Positions 21,859 through 34,800 of a stretch of DNA of 64,000 nt are shown piece by piece. Source of the DNA: Aedes albopictus. Lineage: Eukaryota; Arthropoda; Insecta; Diptera; Culicidae. The stretch is taken from positions 25,204,800-25,268,799 of the forward strand of contig NC_085138.1 in the NCBI RefSeq assembly GCF_035046485.1, given 5' to 3'. The position numbers and the translations under genes were made by a program. Positions within the stretch are counted from its first letter, which is position 1, and each line of letters opens with the position of its first letter. The notes under the pieces are model-generated. The model did no database searches, was not told where the DNA came from, and saw only the letters and a program-made list of their open reading frames with translations.

Positions 21859-22974
21859 CATGACAATTCGGCCTAGTTATGTTCGGCTACAGAGTCTGGT
21901 ACTTGATTCGACAGTCAAAATAGGCAATTGGAAAAACATGTCATTTAACTCAGTCTGATATCTTGATGTTCTAGACCACATCAAGAACACAATTGAAAAA
22001 GCAGCATCAAAATTGCGTAAACAAATACATTTCTGTCGATTTTAGGCCTTGTGAAATCCACTCACGTATCTCAATACTAGTTTGAAAGCTTTCTGTTGGT
22101 GGTTTTTAGATGCTTGGGTGCTCTAGATCGACAGAATCGTATTTGTTTACAAAATGTTGAAGTAGCTTTTTGCTTGTCTTGGTATGTTGAAGTTCTCACA
22201 AGGCATGCCTTTGTTATGTCTGAAGGTTCTATAAAAGAAAAAAAAAATTAAAGCATGTTCTGCTTGAATCTTGAGACTTGTGTAAAACAGTCTGCTTTAA
22301 AACCAAATCCAACGGTTCTGGTTCTTTAGATAAAATCTCATATCATTGAAATCATGCCCAATCAAACATTTGAATCAGGGTGTAACATCAGATTTAATTG
22401 CAAACTAACTGCTGAACCATAAATTCTCAAATTATTGCTCTCAAGTCGGAAACAAACACTGCTTGCCAGCCACTAGAGAGGGTGACTGTCACCAACGAGT
22501 GCCATTAAACGGGCACCATGTGATCCGAGTCGTCACACGTCGTCGTCGTCACGTCATGAAACTGTACCTTGAAGTTACTTTCTACGGTTGCTGGCTTGGG
22601 ATTAATATGGTGTCACATGCTAGCCAACAGCCCGGCAAGGCTATTTCCCCATACGTCAAACCGCGATCAGAATCGGTCAGCCAGTGAGCGCCTCCAGCGC
22701 GGCCGCTCAGTTTAATCGGCAAGCTGTTCATGATTCTTGTTTTACCCCGTGACTACGTCCCATGCCGCACCGGTTACGAAAGAATATTTATGATGGATCA
22801 ATTTCTCGCTGCAATCTCCGGGGTGGGTAATTCCCCCCGATTACCTAATCTAATTCTTATAGTAGTCACTCCGTCGACGACAAGGAAAAGGGTGAGGACC
22901 AGGTATCCTACAGTAGCGTTCAAAAGTCAGTAGTGCAAACGAAGAAGAACTCGTTGTTTCCAGTGAGCGTGCGA
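21859..22974. other. intergenic; no gene recognised
   Basis: Mixed composition. The stretch 22440-22930 is GC-richer and could be unique sequence, but no exon with plausible splice sites or a recognisable product is visible. Confidence 0.35.
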
Positions 22975-22982
22975 ATGCATAA

Positions 22983-23685
22983 TAGTGTGGGTCATCGGAA
23001 CCGTTTTCCCAGATCAAAGCTATTTTGGTTCCGTTTCGGGTCCTGAGTATCTGTGCAAAATTTGAGCACGATCGGTTGCGTCTACACTTTGCGCATTGCA
23101 ATTGAAATTTGTATGGGATTTTGTATGGGAAAACATACTTTTTTGCATTTTAGCCATAAGTTGAAAAAGTTTGTCTGAAACTTTTTAACCGATACTGTAA
23201 AATGATAGCCTAGGATGTTCTGAAAAACTTTGTTGAAGACCGCAAAGCGATCCGATGCTTGTGAAAATAGTTATAACCAACGAACCGCATGCATGTGTTT
23301 ATGTTTTAACATGTAAAGGAATAACAATAGCAACAAAATCATGCTGTTTTGCCAAGCAATGCTAATGCTATAACTTTTTTCATAAGCATCAGATCACTTC
23401 GCGGTCTTCGACAAAGTTTTTCAGGACACCCTAGGCTATATTTTCACTTTATCGGTTACACAGTTTTAGAAAAAATCATGCTTGTTATGAGAAAAATGCA
23501 AAAAGTGTGTTTTCCCATGTAAAACCCCATACAAACTTCAAACGCAATGCGCAAAACGTAGACACAACCGATCGTGCCCAAATTTTGCACACTTATTTGG
23601 ATCCTGAAATGGGATCGAAAAAGCTTTGATCAGATGGAATACCATTGAATTTTTCATTTTCCCATATAAACGATGACCCACTCTA
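22983..23685. mobile_element. 703-bp foldback with 8-bp target duplication
   Basis: Terminal inverted repeats TAGTGTGGGTCATCG and CGATGACCCACTCTA, arms about 300 bp each. The exact 8-bp duplication ATGCATAA is at 22975-22982 and 23686-23693, which points to hAT-type transposition. Confidence 0.85.
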
Positions 23686-23783
23686 ATGCATAATCAATTG
23701 TTCTCGCTTTCCCACATTGATCTGCATTTTGATGTAGCAAGCGCCATTCATGTTCGAAATCAGAAGATTCACCCATACCGTTG

Positions 23784-24044
23784 GGGTCCCAGTTAGCCTA
23801 GTGGTTAAGGCTATGGATCGCCAATCCGGAGACGGCGGGTTCGATTCCCGTTCCGGTCGGGAAAATTTTCTCGACTCCCTGGGCATAGCGTATTATTGTT
23901 CTTGCCTCACAACATACAAATTCATGCAATGGCAGGCAAAGAAAGCCCTTCAATTAATAACTGTGGACGTGTTCAAAGAACACTAAGTTGAAGCAAGGCA
24001 GGCCAAGTCCCAGTGGAGACGTAGAGCCACAAGAAGAAAAAGAA
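23784..24044 (+). mobile_element. tRNA-derived SINE with target duplication
   Basis: Pol III promoter boxes: A box TAGCCTAGTGG and B box GGTTCGATTCC, followed by a tRNA-unrelated body and an AAGAAGAAAAAG tail. Flanked by CCCATACCGTTG (23772-23783) and CCCATACTGTTG (24045-24056), a 12-bp duplication with one mismatch. Not a functional tRNA: it is followed by the SINE body. Confidence 0.85.
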
Positions 24045-24056
24045 CCCATACTGTTG

Positions 24057-25124
24057 ATAAAATGGTTGATGTTGATGATTTGATTCTATTTTGTACAATT
24101 TTGTTAGACAAAATGACCCTAACTGAAGAACGAGATACTGAATCAAGTTTTTTTTTAGCGTCACTGTACTCGATCTCGCGATTTCGAAATCAACCGATGC
24201 AAGGAAAATGAAAGTTCCCTAGAACGGGAATCGGATTGATGTTCAACTCCGTGAGGATAACGGTAGAATGCGATTAAGTAAGAGGTAGAAACAGGGAATC
24301 AAAAGAAGAATCAGGAAATGCCATTCTGCCAACGTGCACTAACTACAGCGCGAATGTTGAGTGATAAATGTGTCGCCATCATCCTTCTCCACCGGGTGGT
24401 TGGTCGTTTCTGTTGTTGTTGTTTCTGCTGTTGTTGTTGAGAATGAGTTTCCGCAATCGTGTGAAATGACGTCGGCCCATCACTCCTTTCGAATTCGAAA
24501 TTGCTTCCTTCTCGGACACTATTGAGTACTAACTGGCGGAGGCGCTGCGGTTATACTTACTAGATACTATGCGGCCGCCTTGGGTGCTTCCTTCTCGACG
24601 AACGGCGAACCAGGCGAACAACGACGATTGACAGCTTAATAACGATAATGATGATTGTGTTGTGGTGGATTATTGATTATAGTTTGTCATTGCTGCATCG
24701 GTATTCTCCGGTCAGCTAGCATTTCCGAATCTGTATGCATAGTTTCAAATTTATTGAAATCGTTTTCCGTATTTTTTGTTCTTTCGTTCCAGGTAAGCGA
24801 CGACGCATGCATTGATGTCACTCAATGCGCAATCTTCAACAATTGTTTCAGCGAAAAAGAAATCACAATCAACACTCCTCCTAGGTAACTTATTGCGGTA
24901 ATTCTAGCTTTCCCGCGGAATGATGTCTGTGTAGTCAACAGAATCGTAAAGCAATGCACGCAAATGTGGTTTGAATTTATTGGATTCAGGTTTTGCGGCT
25001 CGTTTGAATATTGCCGAGCTGGGAAAACATTCCATTCTGTAGGGATCGTCTGGGTGTTAGTACGCCCGAGCAAAATAAGTGAGTGATATTCTTCATCGTT
25101 TTTAAATCTTCTATCTTGTCAAGA
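24057..25124. other. intergenic; no gene recognised
   Basis: Contains GTTGTTGTT runs (about 24412-24440) and GC-richer stretches. The small ORFs lack support. Confidence 0.35.
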
Positions 25125-25860
25125 GGCGGGTTTGGTGGTCTACCGTTTCTGATTCGTTCGCAGAGGGCGTTGGTTCAATCCTTGGCCCGTTCCTTTTATA
25201 TTTTGTATCTTTCTATAGGGTGCGTGTACCAATTATGGCACTACCTAAGGAAAGCTATTTATACAAAAATAATGAGAAGATCAACGAATGTCATCAATAA
25301 GCTAAAAGAGAGCTTAGTTTCCATACTTTACAGGAAAAATATAGAAACGGGGCCAAAACTACTTTTAGTATTTATTACGGCGTGTGCCAATGATAGGAAC
25401 CATGTACCAATTATGGTTACATTTCGCACTATTTGCATGCATTCCCTATGGGGTTAGCCATAACTGGTACACTATGGCGAAAAAGGGTGCAAGGAAGCCG
25501 AAATTTTAAGGAAAATGATTTATTTCTACCATGATTTGAGGTATCTTTTGTGAACGTGATCTGTTGTTCACAAAATTTTTCTTGTTGATTTGCATCATTA
25601 AAGGGTGAAAATTAACTATGACGAATAATTGGTACTATAGCCATAATTGGTACACTTGCCCTACAACTCATGTAGTCATCGCTAGAACCAGAAACGGTTA
25701 GATGAAGCTATTTCTCTGCCTTACAATGTCACAGCACAGTGTCAATCTATCACGTTTATAAGTTATGCAACGTGCAAAATGTGCCGCATAATTTTCATAG
25801 TGATTAACTTATAATCTATCGCCTATCTTACGCCTGGCATATCTACGAACCCTCTACCAC
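25125..25860 (+). repeat. dispersed SINE-like repeat, copy 3, split by a MITE
   Basis: 25125-25217 carries the B-box-like GGTTCAATCC and TTTGTATCTTTCTATA, and 25662-25860 resumes with CAACTCATGTAG, CGCTAGAACCAGAAACG and CTTACGCCTGGC, as in copy 1. The MITE 25218-25661 separates the halves, and copy 1 gives the empty-site sequence. Confidence 0.65.
25218..25661. mobile_element. TA-flanked MITE, copy 1
   Basis: Left terminus GGGTGCGTGTACCAATTATG, right terminus CCATAATTGGTACACTTGCCC, TA on both sides. Inverted relative of 54141-54611. Its insertion into a SINE-like repeat confirms the TA duplication. Confidence 0.8.
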
Positions 25861-26039
25861 ACAACCTTTTCCCAAAAACACTCCTACTTTTCTGCATGAG
25901 GAGGAACGTGTGGGTAATGGATTCGTTAAATCTACGCCGAATGAAGCATCCTTCTTCACTGGACTCGGTCCTTGGCCAATCACTTCAAGTGTCTTTGGAC
26001 GTTGACTACTCTTAGGTCCTCTTGAAACGTAAATAGTCA

Positions 26040-26840
26040 TCTTATGCGTGGCCTGTTACGGAGGCGCTGGCCACTCCCACGTTCTTTACTGAATATGATG
26101 CCACGTGTCCAGCAAAGCACAGCGTACTGTGTTTCATGAGCTGGATGCCGTTTTCTAATTTACCACCTCACCTTATTTACGTTTGATAACACCAAACGTC
26201 CGGTCGACTTTCTTCAACGTCCTAGTCTCGTGGCTGTATAGAGCAACCGGTAGGGTCAGTGTCTTATGCATCACGAATTTTGTCTTCTTCTGCAAATTAC
26301 TGGACTCCTGCTGATTACGGAGGCCAATTCTTTATGTCTCCCTTATAAATGGCGCGAATTCTTGTTCCACGGCTCTACGGTCAATTCTGATGATATTGAT
26401 TTCGCCTGCAAAACCTAAGAGCATGTGAGACCGTGTGACTGTAGTACCGCTTCTTTACACGCCAGCTCTCCTAACGGTTCCTTCAAGAGCTATATTGAAC
26501 AATGAGCTCGACAGAGCATCATCCTAATTCAATCCTTTAAAGGCTACGAACGACGTCGAAATCCCATCAGCAACCCGTACACTTGATATCGATCCATCGA
26601 GCATTGCACGAATCAGCCTAATCAGTTTCGTCGGAAAACCATGTTCAATCAGTATCTGCCATATAACTCATTTCTTTTCTCTAAATCATACGCTGCTTTG
26701 AAATCAATAATCAGATGGTGGATCTGTAATTTGTCGCAGAGTGACCATTTGGTTCGTCATTGATCGGCCCTCACGTAAATCAGATTGGCATTCGCTGCCG
26801 AATGGCTCCTCCAACGGTCTCAATGTGTTGAAACGAGTAC
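26040..26840 (-). pseudogene. strongly decayed non-LTR reverse transcriptase fragment
   Basis: Minus-strand translation shows scattered reverse-transcriptase landmarks in order across shifting frames: an AAYD-like motif (about 26690), an N-terminal palm region ending in a degraded FADD-type box (about 26405), then HKTLTLPVALYSHET-like thumb sequence (about 26240). Many stops and frameshifts. Same general type as the element at 31825-34860 but much older. Confidence 0.6.
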
Positions 26841-27480
26841 GTACGCCGAATTGAAGAGCGTTAAACCTCGATAATTAGTGCACTCCAGTCTGTGTCCCTT
26901 TTGGTAAAGAAGACAAAGGAGGCTCTCTAGCCAGCTAGCAGGAAGTCCTGTTTCTTCTCATTTGTTCAACAGAATATAGTTTGGTGAAGTATTTCGTGCA
27001 GCTGCTCACTAACGTGTTTGAAAAGTACAGCCGTGAGTTCGTCCTTTCTAGCAGCTTAATTGCTCTTCAGCTGCTTGGTTGTTTTTTTTTTATTTGCTCA
27101 CCTAGCGTTACGGGCTGCACAGCTTGTCCGTCGCCATTGATGCTTAATATAGACGCTGCAACGTTCTCTTCATTCGACAAAGTATCGATATGTTCTCTCC
27201 GTTTGGCAGTTTTCATAGAATCATCAGTCAGAAACTTCGTTTACGGTCACGGTCATTGCACATGGCAGTAGACGACTGCTGTTTTTTTTTCGCACGCGAC
27301 AGTTTTATAAAATTTTTGCATACCATTTTGTTCCATACTGTCTTGCGCCTCAATAATGATACTCTTCATACAGCTAGAGCTACTTCTTTCGGCGTCGATG
27401 CCGAAAGGTATGCCGAATGGTAATATTTGGACCATTCGGCATCTGACAACGTTCTCATCTGTCACTTTCGGGGACCTAAA
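26841..27480. other. intergenic; no gene recognised
   Basis: Includes a short inverted repeat near 27395-27440 (GCCGAAAGGTATGCCGAATG region). Nothing else supported. Confidence 0.35.
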
Positions 27481-27588
27481 AAGCGCATCAATGGGTCTCA
27501 GGGGATCCCGAGGGAGTTCCAGCGGATCTCAGGGGCGTTTGAGAGAATTTCAGGGGGTACCGGCTCAGAGTTTCAAGGGGTCCTAGAG

Positions 27589-28880
27589 CAGGGTGTCTAC
27601 TACCTGGAAAAACCTTGAAAACCGGGAATCCTCAGGGAATTTTATTCAACAGGGAAAAGCCTGGAATACTCAGGGAATATCGTGAGTAGTCAGGGAAATT
27701 TTACTCCGATAAAAAAAATATTAGTTCGTATGTTTAAAACCCTGGTAGTAAAAATCCATACAGAAATTTTGCTACAAGGATTTTTTTCTTCTATTGCATT
27801 CTTTCAGAGTCAGACTGTTCCTTGTAGTTGTGCCGGATTTCTTGCAGTGATCCACCTGCGATTTTTTACACATATTCTCTGCTTTATTCCCAAAATTCTT
27901 CCCGGAATCTTTACCAGAAATTGATCCGAGATTCTGGATATTCCTTTAGGGATTTCTCCCAAAGTTATTCAGGGATTCTTCTACGGGTTTTCCTCATAAT
28001 GTCTCCTGAGATAACTTACGAAATACCTTATAGAACATTCCTGGAGAAATATTCGAGAGAATTCAAATAAAATCTTGCGAGAAACTCCCCAGTGTTATTG
28101 AAGAAATCTCGACAGGAACTTCAGGAAGAACCTAAGAAAAAATGAGACATCTCGATATATTATTAAGGACATCCAAGGAGCAATTCTGAAAATCTCATGT
28201 AATCCTGATAGCAGCTACGGACGAAATTCCGCGAGGAAAACAAGAGAAATACCGGAAAACTATCGGTAAAAATCCAGACATAAATTATTGGATAGCTATC
28301 CCGGAAAACCACAAAAAAGACACTGATACTGGATTCAGCCGGCGGCTGTACCGATTGAACGAAACTTAACACGGAGTGGTTACAGATAAGAAGCTATTCG
28401 CGTGAAAAATTTCATCGCTCGTAGCGGGAATTGAACCCTCATCCATCCGGACTCTAACCGCATGGCTACGAGGCAACCAATGACATTCTTGAAGAAACTG
28501 AATAGTTTTGGATGCATCTTCAGGAGGTATCCAGCGAGAATCTCTGGAAGTATTTCGGAAAACCTTTGCAAGAAATATCGGGACGTACTTAAACAGATAT
28601 CTCGTGAAAGAATCTTGCGGAAAGCCAGGAAGAGACTTTGGAAGAGATTTCAGAAATTATGCTCAAAAATCTTAAAATAATTTTTGAAGAATAGGGGAAC
28701 TTACCTGTTTTCCTCAGCCCTCATGACGAAGAGAACAAATCTATTCATGATACCCTAAGTCATCTTTTCTCTTTTTTAGAAAATTTGGGTTATTTTTTGA
28801 ATTATAAACTTTCAAAATTTCATCTGGAAAAACCTGGTAAACTCAGGGAATTTTATTTTGAGTTATGAATAGACACCCTG
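27589..28880. mobile_element. 1.29-kb element with CAGGGTGTCTA termini
   Basis: Left end CAGGGTGTCTACTACCTGGA, right end AATAGACACCCTG. Inside both ends TGGAAAAACCTTG / CTGGAAAAACCTGG and CTCAGGGAATTTTATT occur. Flanking TAGAG is at 27584-27588 and 28881-28885. No intact transposase. Contains degenerate repeats and a tRNA-like SINE head at 28405-28490. Confidence 0.6.
28405..28490 (-). repeat. tRNA-like SINE head
   Basis: The minus strand has A box TAGCCATGCGG and B box GGTTCAATTCC at tRNA-like spacing, followed by GCGATGAAATTTTTC rather than a tRNA 3' end. Treated as a SINE fragment, not a tRNA gene. Confidence 0.6.
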
Positions 28881-28885
28881 TAGAG

Positions 28886-29690
28886 GTTACCGGGAGGTCT
28901 CAGGGGCGTTTAAGGGTTTGTCAAGGTGCTCCAGGGGGTCTTAGAAGCGCTTAATGGGGCCTTCTCAGGGCCATTTCAGGGGCTTCCAGGGGATAATCAC
29001 CCATACAGTATTTTTTTTTTCGTTTTCGCCGTCATCAAGATGTATTGAAAGAAGGTGACAGGATCTAAACAGTCAGTGGATGCGGGAAGAGGCACATGAC
29101 GGAGAGGTGGATGAGACAGATGGCAAGTGTTTTACGCCGCAGAGCGCTACAGAATCGTCTCTGTGCTTCTTTTCTATAATTGCTGAGGGGTTGCCACGTT
29201 GCTATGACCGGAAGTGTTTGTTGTTTACCAACACCTTGGCCAACACACTGATGAAAAAAATGTTTACCATTACATTGTTTGTCAATATGCCAAATATTTG
29301 CCATTGAACCTTAAGGATCCCATTACTACATGACAAATATTTGGCCAAACAAGCCCAACAAATAGTCAACACAAGGTGAATAATGGCAACCTTGGATAAA
29401 TGACGGACTACAATGACAAATATATTTGTTTGTCTAATGGACTCTGAAGTAGCTCTAAATAATTGAGTTTTTCGATATGGTGGATTGTACAATTTGACGA
29501 CATATTAGATTACCTCCCTAACCTTGGTGGTAATGCTTTTACCGTCATGGCTAATGTTGCATACTATCGTCACACACTACATTCATGCTACATTCAATGT
29601 ATGAATGTTGTTTCCTTGAATACAGCATGAGTGTAACACAAACCAGGATGACAGTTTTGCAATATAGACCTGGAGTTCTAGTGGTTCCGA
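28886..29690. other. intergenic; no gene recognised
   Basis: Begins with a short decayed GGGG(C/T)TT repeat (to about 29000), then unremarkable sequence with mutually overlapping small ORFs. Confidence 0.35.
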
Positions 29691-30165
29691 TACAAAAGAG
29701 TCATGCGGGTAACTCCAGAACTGGAGGTGTGATCATGAGGGGGCATTGATTTTCGAAGCAGGTTTCAGGGGCTTTCTACGGTGGTCTGTGGGTGATTTCG
29801 ATAGCATTGAAGAGAGTTTTTTCAGAGAATTTTGGACGGTTTACATGTATTACAGGTGCATTTTCGGATGTCTCGGAGTGTCTCAGGTACGTTACTTGGG
29901 GTCCGTGGGTGTTTTAGAAGGTTTCAGAGGCTGCTAATATAATAACATAAAAATCTTTCCAGGAAGCCTAAGTGAATTTTTGGTGGGTTTCAGAGGCAGG
30001 TTACATGTGCATTTTCGGTGCTCATTTACGGGTAATACTAGGTGCGTTACATGGACTGATACGAGGGGTATTGGGGGATTTCGAAGGCATTTCAGGAAGC
30101 TTCAGGGGCGTTTCCAGGAGTTTCGGAAGGTCTCAGGTGCTACACTCTATGGAATCTCCAGTAGC
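29691..30165. repeat. degenerate GGTTTCAGGGGC-type minisatellite
   Basis: Irregular units containing TTTCAGGGGCNTTTC and GGTGCATTTTCGG. Decayed version of the CCTGAAACGCC field at 46080-49560 on the opposite strand. Confidence 0.6.
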
Positions 30166-30219
30166 GCCCCTGTTACGCCCCGAAAACAAAAGGAACCTTT
30201 CTGGAAACTCGACTAGAAG

Positions 30220-31080
30220 CACTTAACAAGATAATAACAAAAATATAACAACCGTTGTAAGAAATAATCGTAATAAAATCGAAACAAAATTATAACAAAA
30301 CTTGTATTATTTATTCAAACAGATGTATAACAACATTTGTGACATTATGCATATTAATGTAATTGCCAATAACATAATTTCGTAGCACGTTTATTGCATT
30401 CTTTGTTAAATTGTTTGTAACAAAATCATTTCAGAATTTATTAGATATTTTGTATTGTTGCGAAAAAGCTCGATAATTTGTTTTAATTTGATCACTCGAT
30501 CCAAGAGATTTATAATAAAACTTGAAACAAAATTGTTTTGAAAAATATAACAGGAATTGTTATAATTTTGTTACGGTTTCACAAGTTTAATCTAACCAAA
30601 TTTGATATAATCTTGTTATGATTATATCTCTTGTTATCCAGTTATAGTTTTGTTTCAATTGGAGCGAGTTTTGTTAGAATTTTTATTAGGCTGACACAAA
30701 TTTCGATTTTCTCTTATGTCACCGCCCCCTCGGAAAATTTGGGTCGAAATTCAACATTTTGAAGGGGGGCACCAATAAATTATTCAAGAAATTTTAAAAT
30801 TTTAAGGTGAAATTAGAGTTGCACAGAAAATTTCGTAACAAATCCGATGAGTTTATAGATTTTGCCGAATTGTTTGGGTATTTCTTCATCAAATACATTT
30901 ATTATTTATTGTTCTCCCCCTTAGCGAGCCAACGAGTATTGTGACAAAAGAAGAAAATGAGATTTGTTCCGGCCTTATTTCAACTACTAACGGTACATGT
31001 TTTATTACAACCGTTGTTACTAAAATTATTATAACAAAATAACATAACCAACCTGTAATAATTCTAGTCCGGAATTTCTA
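30220..31080. repeat. AT-rich region of repeated ATAACAAAA words
   Basis: ATAACAAAA, its complement TTTTGTTAT and close variants recur many times at both ends of the block, with a GC-richer core at about 30715-30780. It may be a foldback element, but clear termini were not found. Confidence 0.4.
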
Positions 31081-31600
31081 TAACACAAAGGATTGCCTGG
31101 GAGACCTAGAGGCGTTTCAGGCAGCTTCATGGAGTTTTGGGGGAGTGGCGGTCTATCTGGGGCATTTCATACCATTGGAACGCCCTGAAATCTCCGTAAT
31201 CTCTTTGAAAACCCCGTAACCGCTCTTCAACTTCTGAAATCCTTTCTAATAAACCATTGACACTCCTTGGAACGCACTTGAAATGCGTTGAAATGCTTAT
31301 GCAACCTCTATAATCCCCGAAATGCCCCTGAAACCATAATGATCAATTGAAGTGTCTCTGAACTGCATCCCCTAGGACCGCCTTTAAAAAGCGTAGAAAC
31401 CCCCTGAAAAGTCCCTGAAATGCTACCTAATGCTCCTAGAACCTCTCGAACAGCCTTTAAATCGTTCCTGAAACCCCTTGTAACGCCCTTCAAAGCCCCC
31501 ATTGAATCGCCCTTGAAGTCTCCTAAAACATTTCTGAAAACCCCTTAAAACAATTGAAATGCCCCTATTCCCATTTAAACGTCAACGAAATTTGTCGCAA
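31081..31600. repeat. degenerate CCCCTGAAA-type minisatellite
   Basis: Irregular repeats of CCTGAAATGCC/CCTTGAAACGCC. No coding potential. Confidence 0.6.
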
Positions 31601-31824
31601 CGCCATTAAAAGGTTCCTGAAATCCCCTGAGCTCTGATGCTTTTTCACCCCCTTGTTTTGGGCTCTCTGATTACTTCCTGGAAACCCCCTTGGTCCCATC
31701 TCAAATTCCCAGGAGCAAACCTTTTCTCGCAAGCTAAGTTTCCCCATTAAAAGTTCTGATTTAATTTATGGACAAAATTAACTCCTTTCTGTATTCCTTC
31801 ATAGATTTATATAAAGGTTTCTTA

Positions 31825-34800
31825 CATACATACATTTATTTGTTCTACATCATCAAGACAAGACAAAATCAACAATAGTACGCCACAATACTCGGTTTGT
31901 GGCTGCCGCTCTCCATCCTCGGTCGCTCCCAATGCTCGCCAAGTCACGCTCCACCTGGTCCGCCCATCGTGCTCTCTGCGCTCCACGCCTTCTTGTGCCA
32001 ACCGGATCCGTTGCAAACACCAGCTTTGCAGGGTTGTTGTCCGGCATTCTTGCAACATGCCCTGCCCACCGTATCCTTCCGGCTTTGGCCACCTTCTGGA
32101 TGCTGGGTTCGCCGTAAAGTGCAGCGAGCTCGTGGTTCATTCTTCTCCGCCACACACCGTTCTCCTGCACACCGCCGAAGATCGTTCTTAGCACGCGTCG
32201 CTCGAAAACTCCGAGTGCTTGTAGGTCCTCCTCGAGCATGGTCCATGTCTCGTGCCCGTAGAGGATCACCGGTCTTATTAGCGTTTTGTACATGGTGCAT
32301 TTGGTGCGTGGGTGAATCTTTTTCGACCGCATTTTCTTCTGGAGCCCGTAGTAGGCCCGACTTCCGCTGATGATGCGCCTCCGAATTTCACGGCTCACGT
32401 TGTTGTCAGCCGTCAGTAAGGATCCGAGGTAGACGAATTCCTCCACCACCTCGAAAGTATCCCCGTCTATCGTAACATTACTACCCAGACGGATCCGGTC
32501 GTGTTCAGTTCCGCCTACCAGCATGTACTTTGTTTTTGAGGCATTCACCACCAGTCCGACCTTTGCTGCTTCGCGTTTCAGGCGGGTGTACAGTTCTGCC
32601 ACCGTTCCAAATGTTCTAGCGATAATGTCCATGTCGTCCGCAAAGCACACAAATTGACCGGATTTTGTGAAAATCGTTCCCCGACTGTTGAGCCCGGCTC
32701 GTCGCATCACACCTTCCAGCGCGATGTTGAAGAGTAGACATGAGAGTCCGTCACCTTGTCGCAGTCCCCGGCGAGATACGAATGAACTGGATAGTTCACC
32801 CGAAACCCTTACGCAGTTTTGCACACCGTCCATCGTTGCTTTAATCAGTCTAGTCCCAGGAAAGCCGTTTTCGTCCATGATTCTCCATAGCTCTGCGCAG
32901 TCGATACTATCGTATGCCGCTTTGAAGTCGATGAACAGGTGGTGCGTTGGGACCTGGTATTCACGGCATTTCTAGAGGATTTGCCGTACGGTAAAGATCT
33001 GGTCCGTTGTCGACCGGCCGTCGATTAAGCCGGCTTGATAACTTCCCACGAACTCATTTGTTTTAGGTGACAGACGACGGAAGATGATCTGGGATAGCAC
33101 TTTGTAGGCAGCATTCAAAATAGTGATCGCCCTGAAGTTCTCACATTCCAAATGGTCGCCTTTCTTGTGAATGGGGCAGATTACCCCTTCCTTCCACTCC
33201 TCCGGTAGCTGTTCGGTTTCCCAGATCCTGACTATCAGCCGATGCAGACAGGTGGCCAACTTTTATGGGCCCATCTTGATGAGTTCAGCTGCGATACCAT
33301 CCTTACCAGCTGCTTTGTTGGTTTTGAGTTGGTGAATGGCATCCTTAACTTCCCTCAGCGTGGGAGTTGGTTCATTTCCGTCCTCCGCTGCACTGGCGTC
33401 GTCGTTCCTTCCGTTGCCGTGGGCTCCCGTGCCTACGTTCTCCACGCCATTCAGGTGCTGATCGAAGTGCTGCTTCCACCTTTCGATCACCTCACGTCCG
33501 TCCGTCAAGAGGCCTCCGTCTTTATCCCTGCATATTTCGGCTCGCGGCACGAAGCCGTTGCGGGATGCGTTGAGCTTCTGATAGAACTTCCGTGTTTCTT
33601 GGGAACGGCACAGCAGCTCCATTTCTTCACACTCCGCTTCTTCCAGGCGGCGCTTTTTCTCCCGAAAGAGGCCGGTCTGCTGTTTCCGCTTCTGTTTATA
33701 ACGTTCCACGTTCTGTCGAGTCCCTTGCTGCAGCATTACCGCCCTCGCTGCGTTCTTCTCCTCCAAAACCGTTCTGCACTCTTCGTCGAACCATTCGTTC
33801 CGTCGATTCCGTTCCACGTACCCGATGGTGCTCTCGGCTGCGTCGTTGTTGGCTGCTTTCACTGTGTTCCAGCAGTCCTCTAGAGGGGCCTCATCGAGCT
33901 CGCATCGGGGCCTCGTCTGGCAACGCGGCTTCGAGATTCTGCGCGTATGCTGAGGCGACATCCGGTTGCTTCAGTCGCTCTAGGTTGTACCGTGGCGGTC
34001 GCCGGTACCGTACATTGTTGATGACGGAGAGTTTTGGGCGCAGTTTGACCATCACCAGATAGTGGTCGGAGTCGATGTTGGCGCCACGATAGGTCCTGAC
34101 GTCGATAATGTCGGAGAAGTGCCGTCCGTCAATCAGAACGTGGTCGATTTGAGATTCCGTCTGCTGTGGTGATCTCCAGGTGTAACGATAAGGGAGGCTG
34201 TGTTGGAAAAAGATGCTACGTATGGCCATATTTTTGGAGGCGGCGAAATCAATGAGTCGTAGGCTGTTTTCGTTCGTTTGCTGGTGAGCGCTAAACTTAC
34301 CAATCGTCGGTCTGAATTCCTCCTCCTGGCCTACCTGAGCGTTCAAATCTCCTATGATGATCTTGACGTCGTGGCTTGGGCAGCGGTCGTACTCGCGTTC
34401 GAGCTGCGCGTAAAATGCGTCCTTGTCATCATCAGTACTTCCGGAGTGTGGGCTATGCACGTTTATTATGCTGAAGTTGAAGAATCGGCCCTTGATCCTC
34501 AACCTGCACATTCTTTCGTCGATCGGCCACCAACCGATCACGTGCCTCTGCATATCACCCATCACGATGAAAGCTGTTCCCAGCTCGCGTGTGTTGCCGC
34601 AGCTCTGGTAGATGGTATGATTACCTCTAAACGTTCGCACCATGGATCCTGTCCAACACACCTCCTGCAGCGCTACGATGCCGAACCCGCGGTCCTTCAG
34701 TAGATCGGCGAGTATGCGGGTGCTCCCAATGAAGTTGAGAGATCGGCAGTTCCACGTACCGAGTTTCCAATCGCAAGTCCTTTTTGTTCGCTGGGGTCGT

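Noticed and set aside
23784..23870. Candidate tRNA gene (and similar at 28405, 39430, 53558, 60290)
   Set aside because: A and B boxes are present, but each is followed by SINE body or tail and most have target duplications, so they are SINE heads.
30220..31080. Possible replication origin or matrix attachment region from AT-rich repeats
   Set aside because: AT-richness alone is weak evidence in an insect genome; repeated ATAACAAAA words fit a decayed element equally well.
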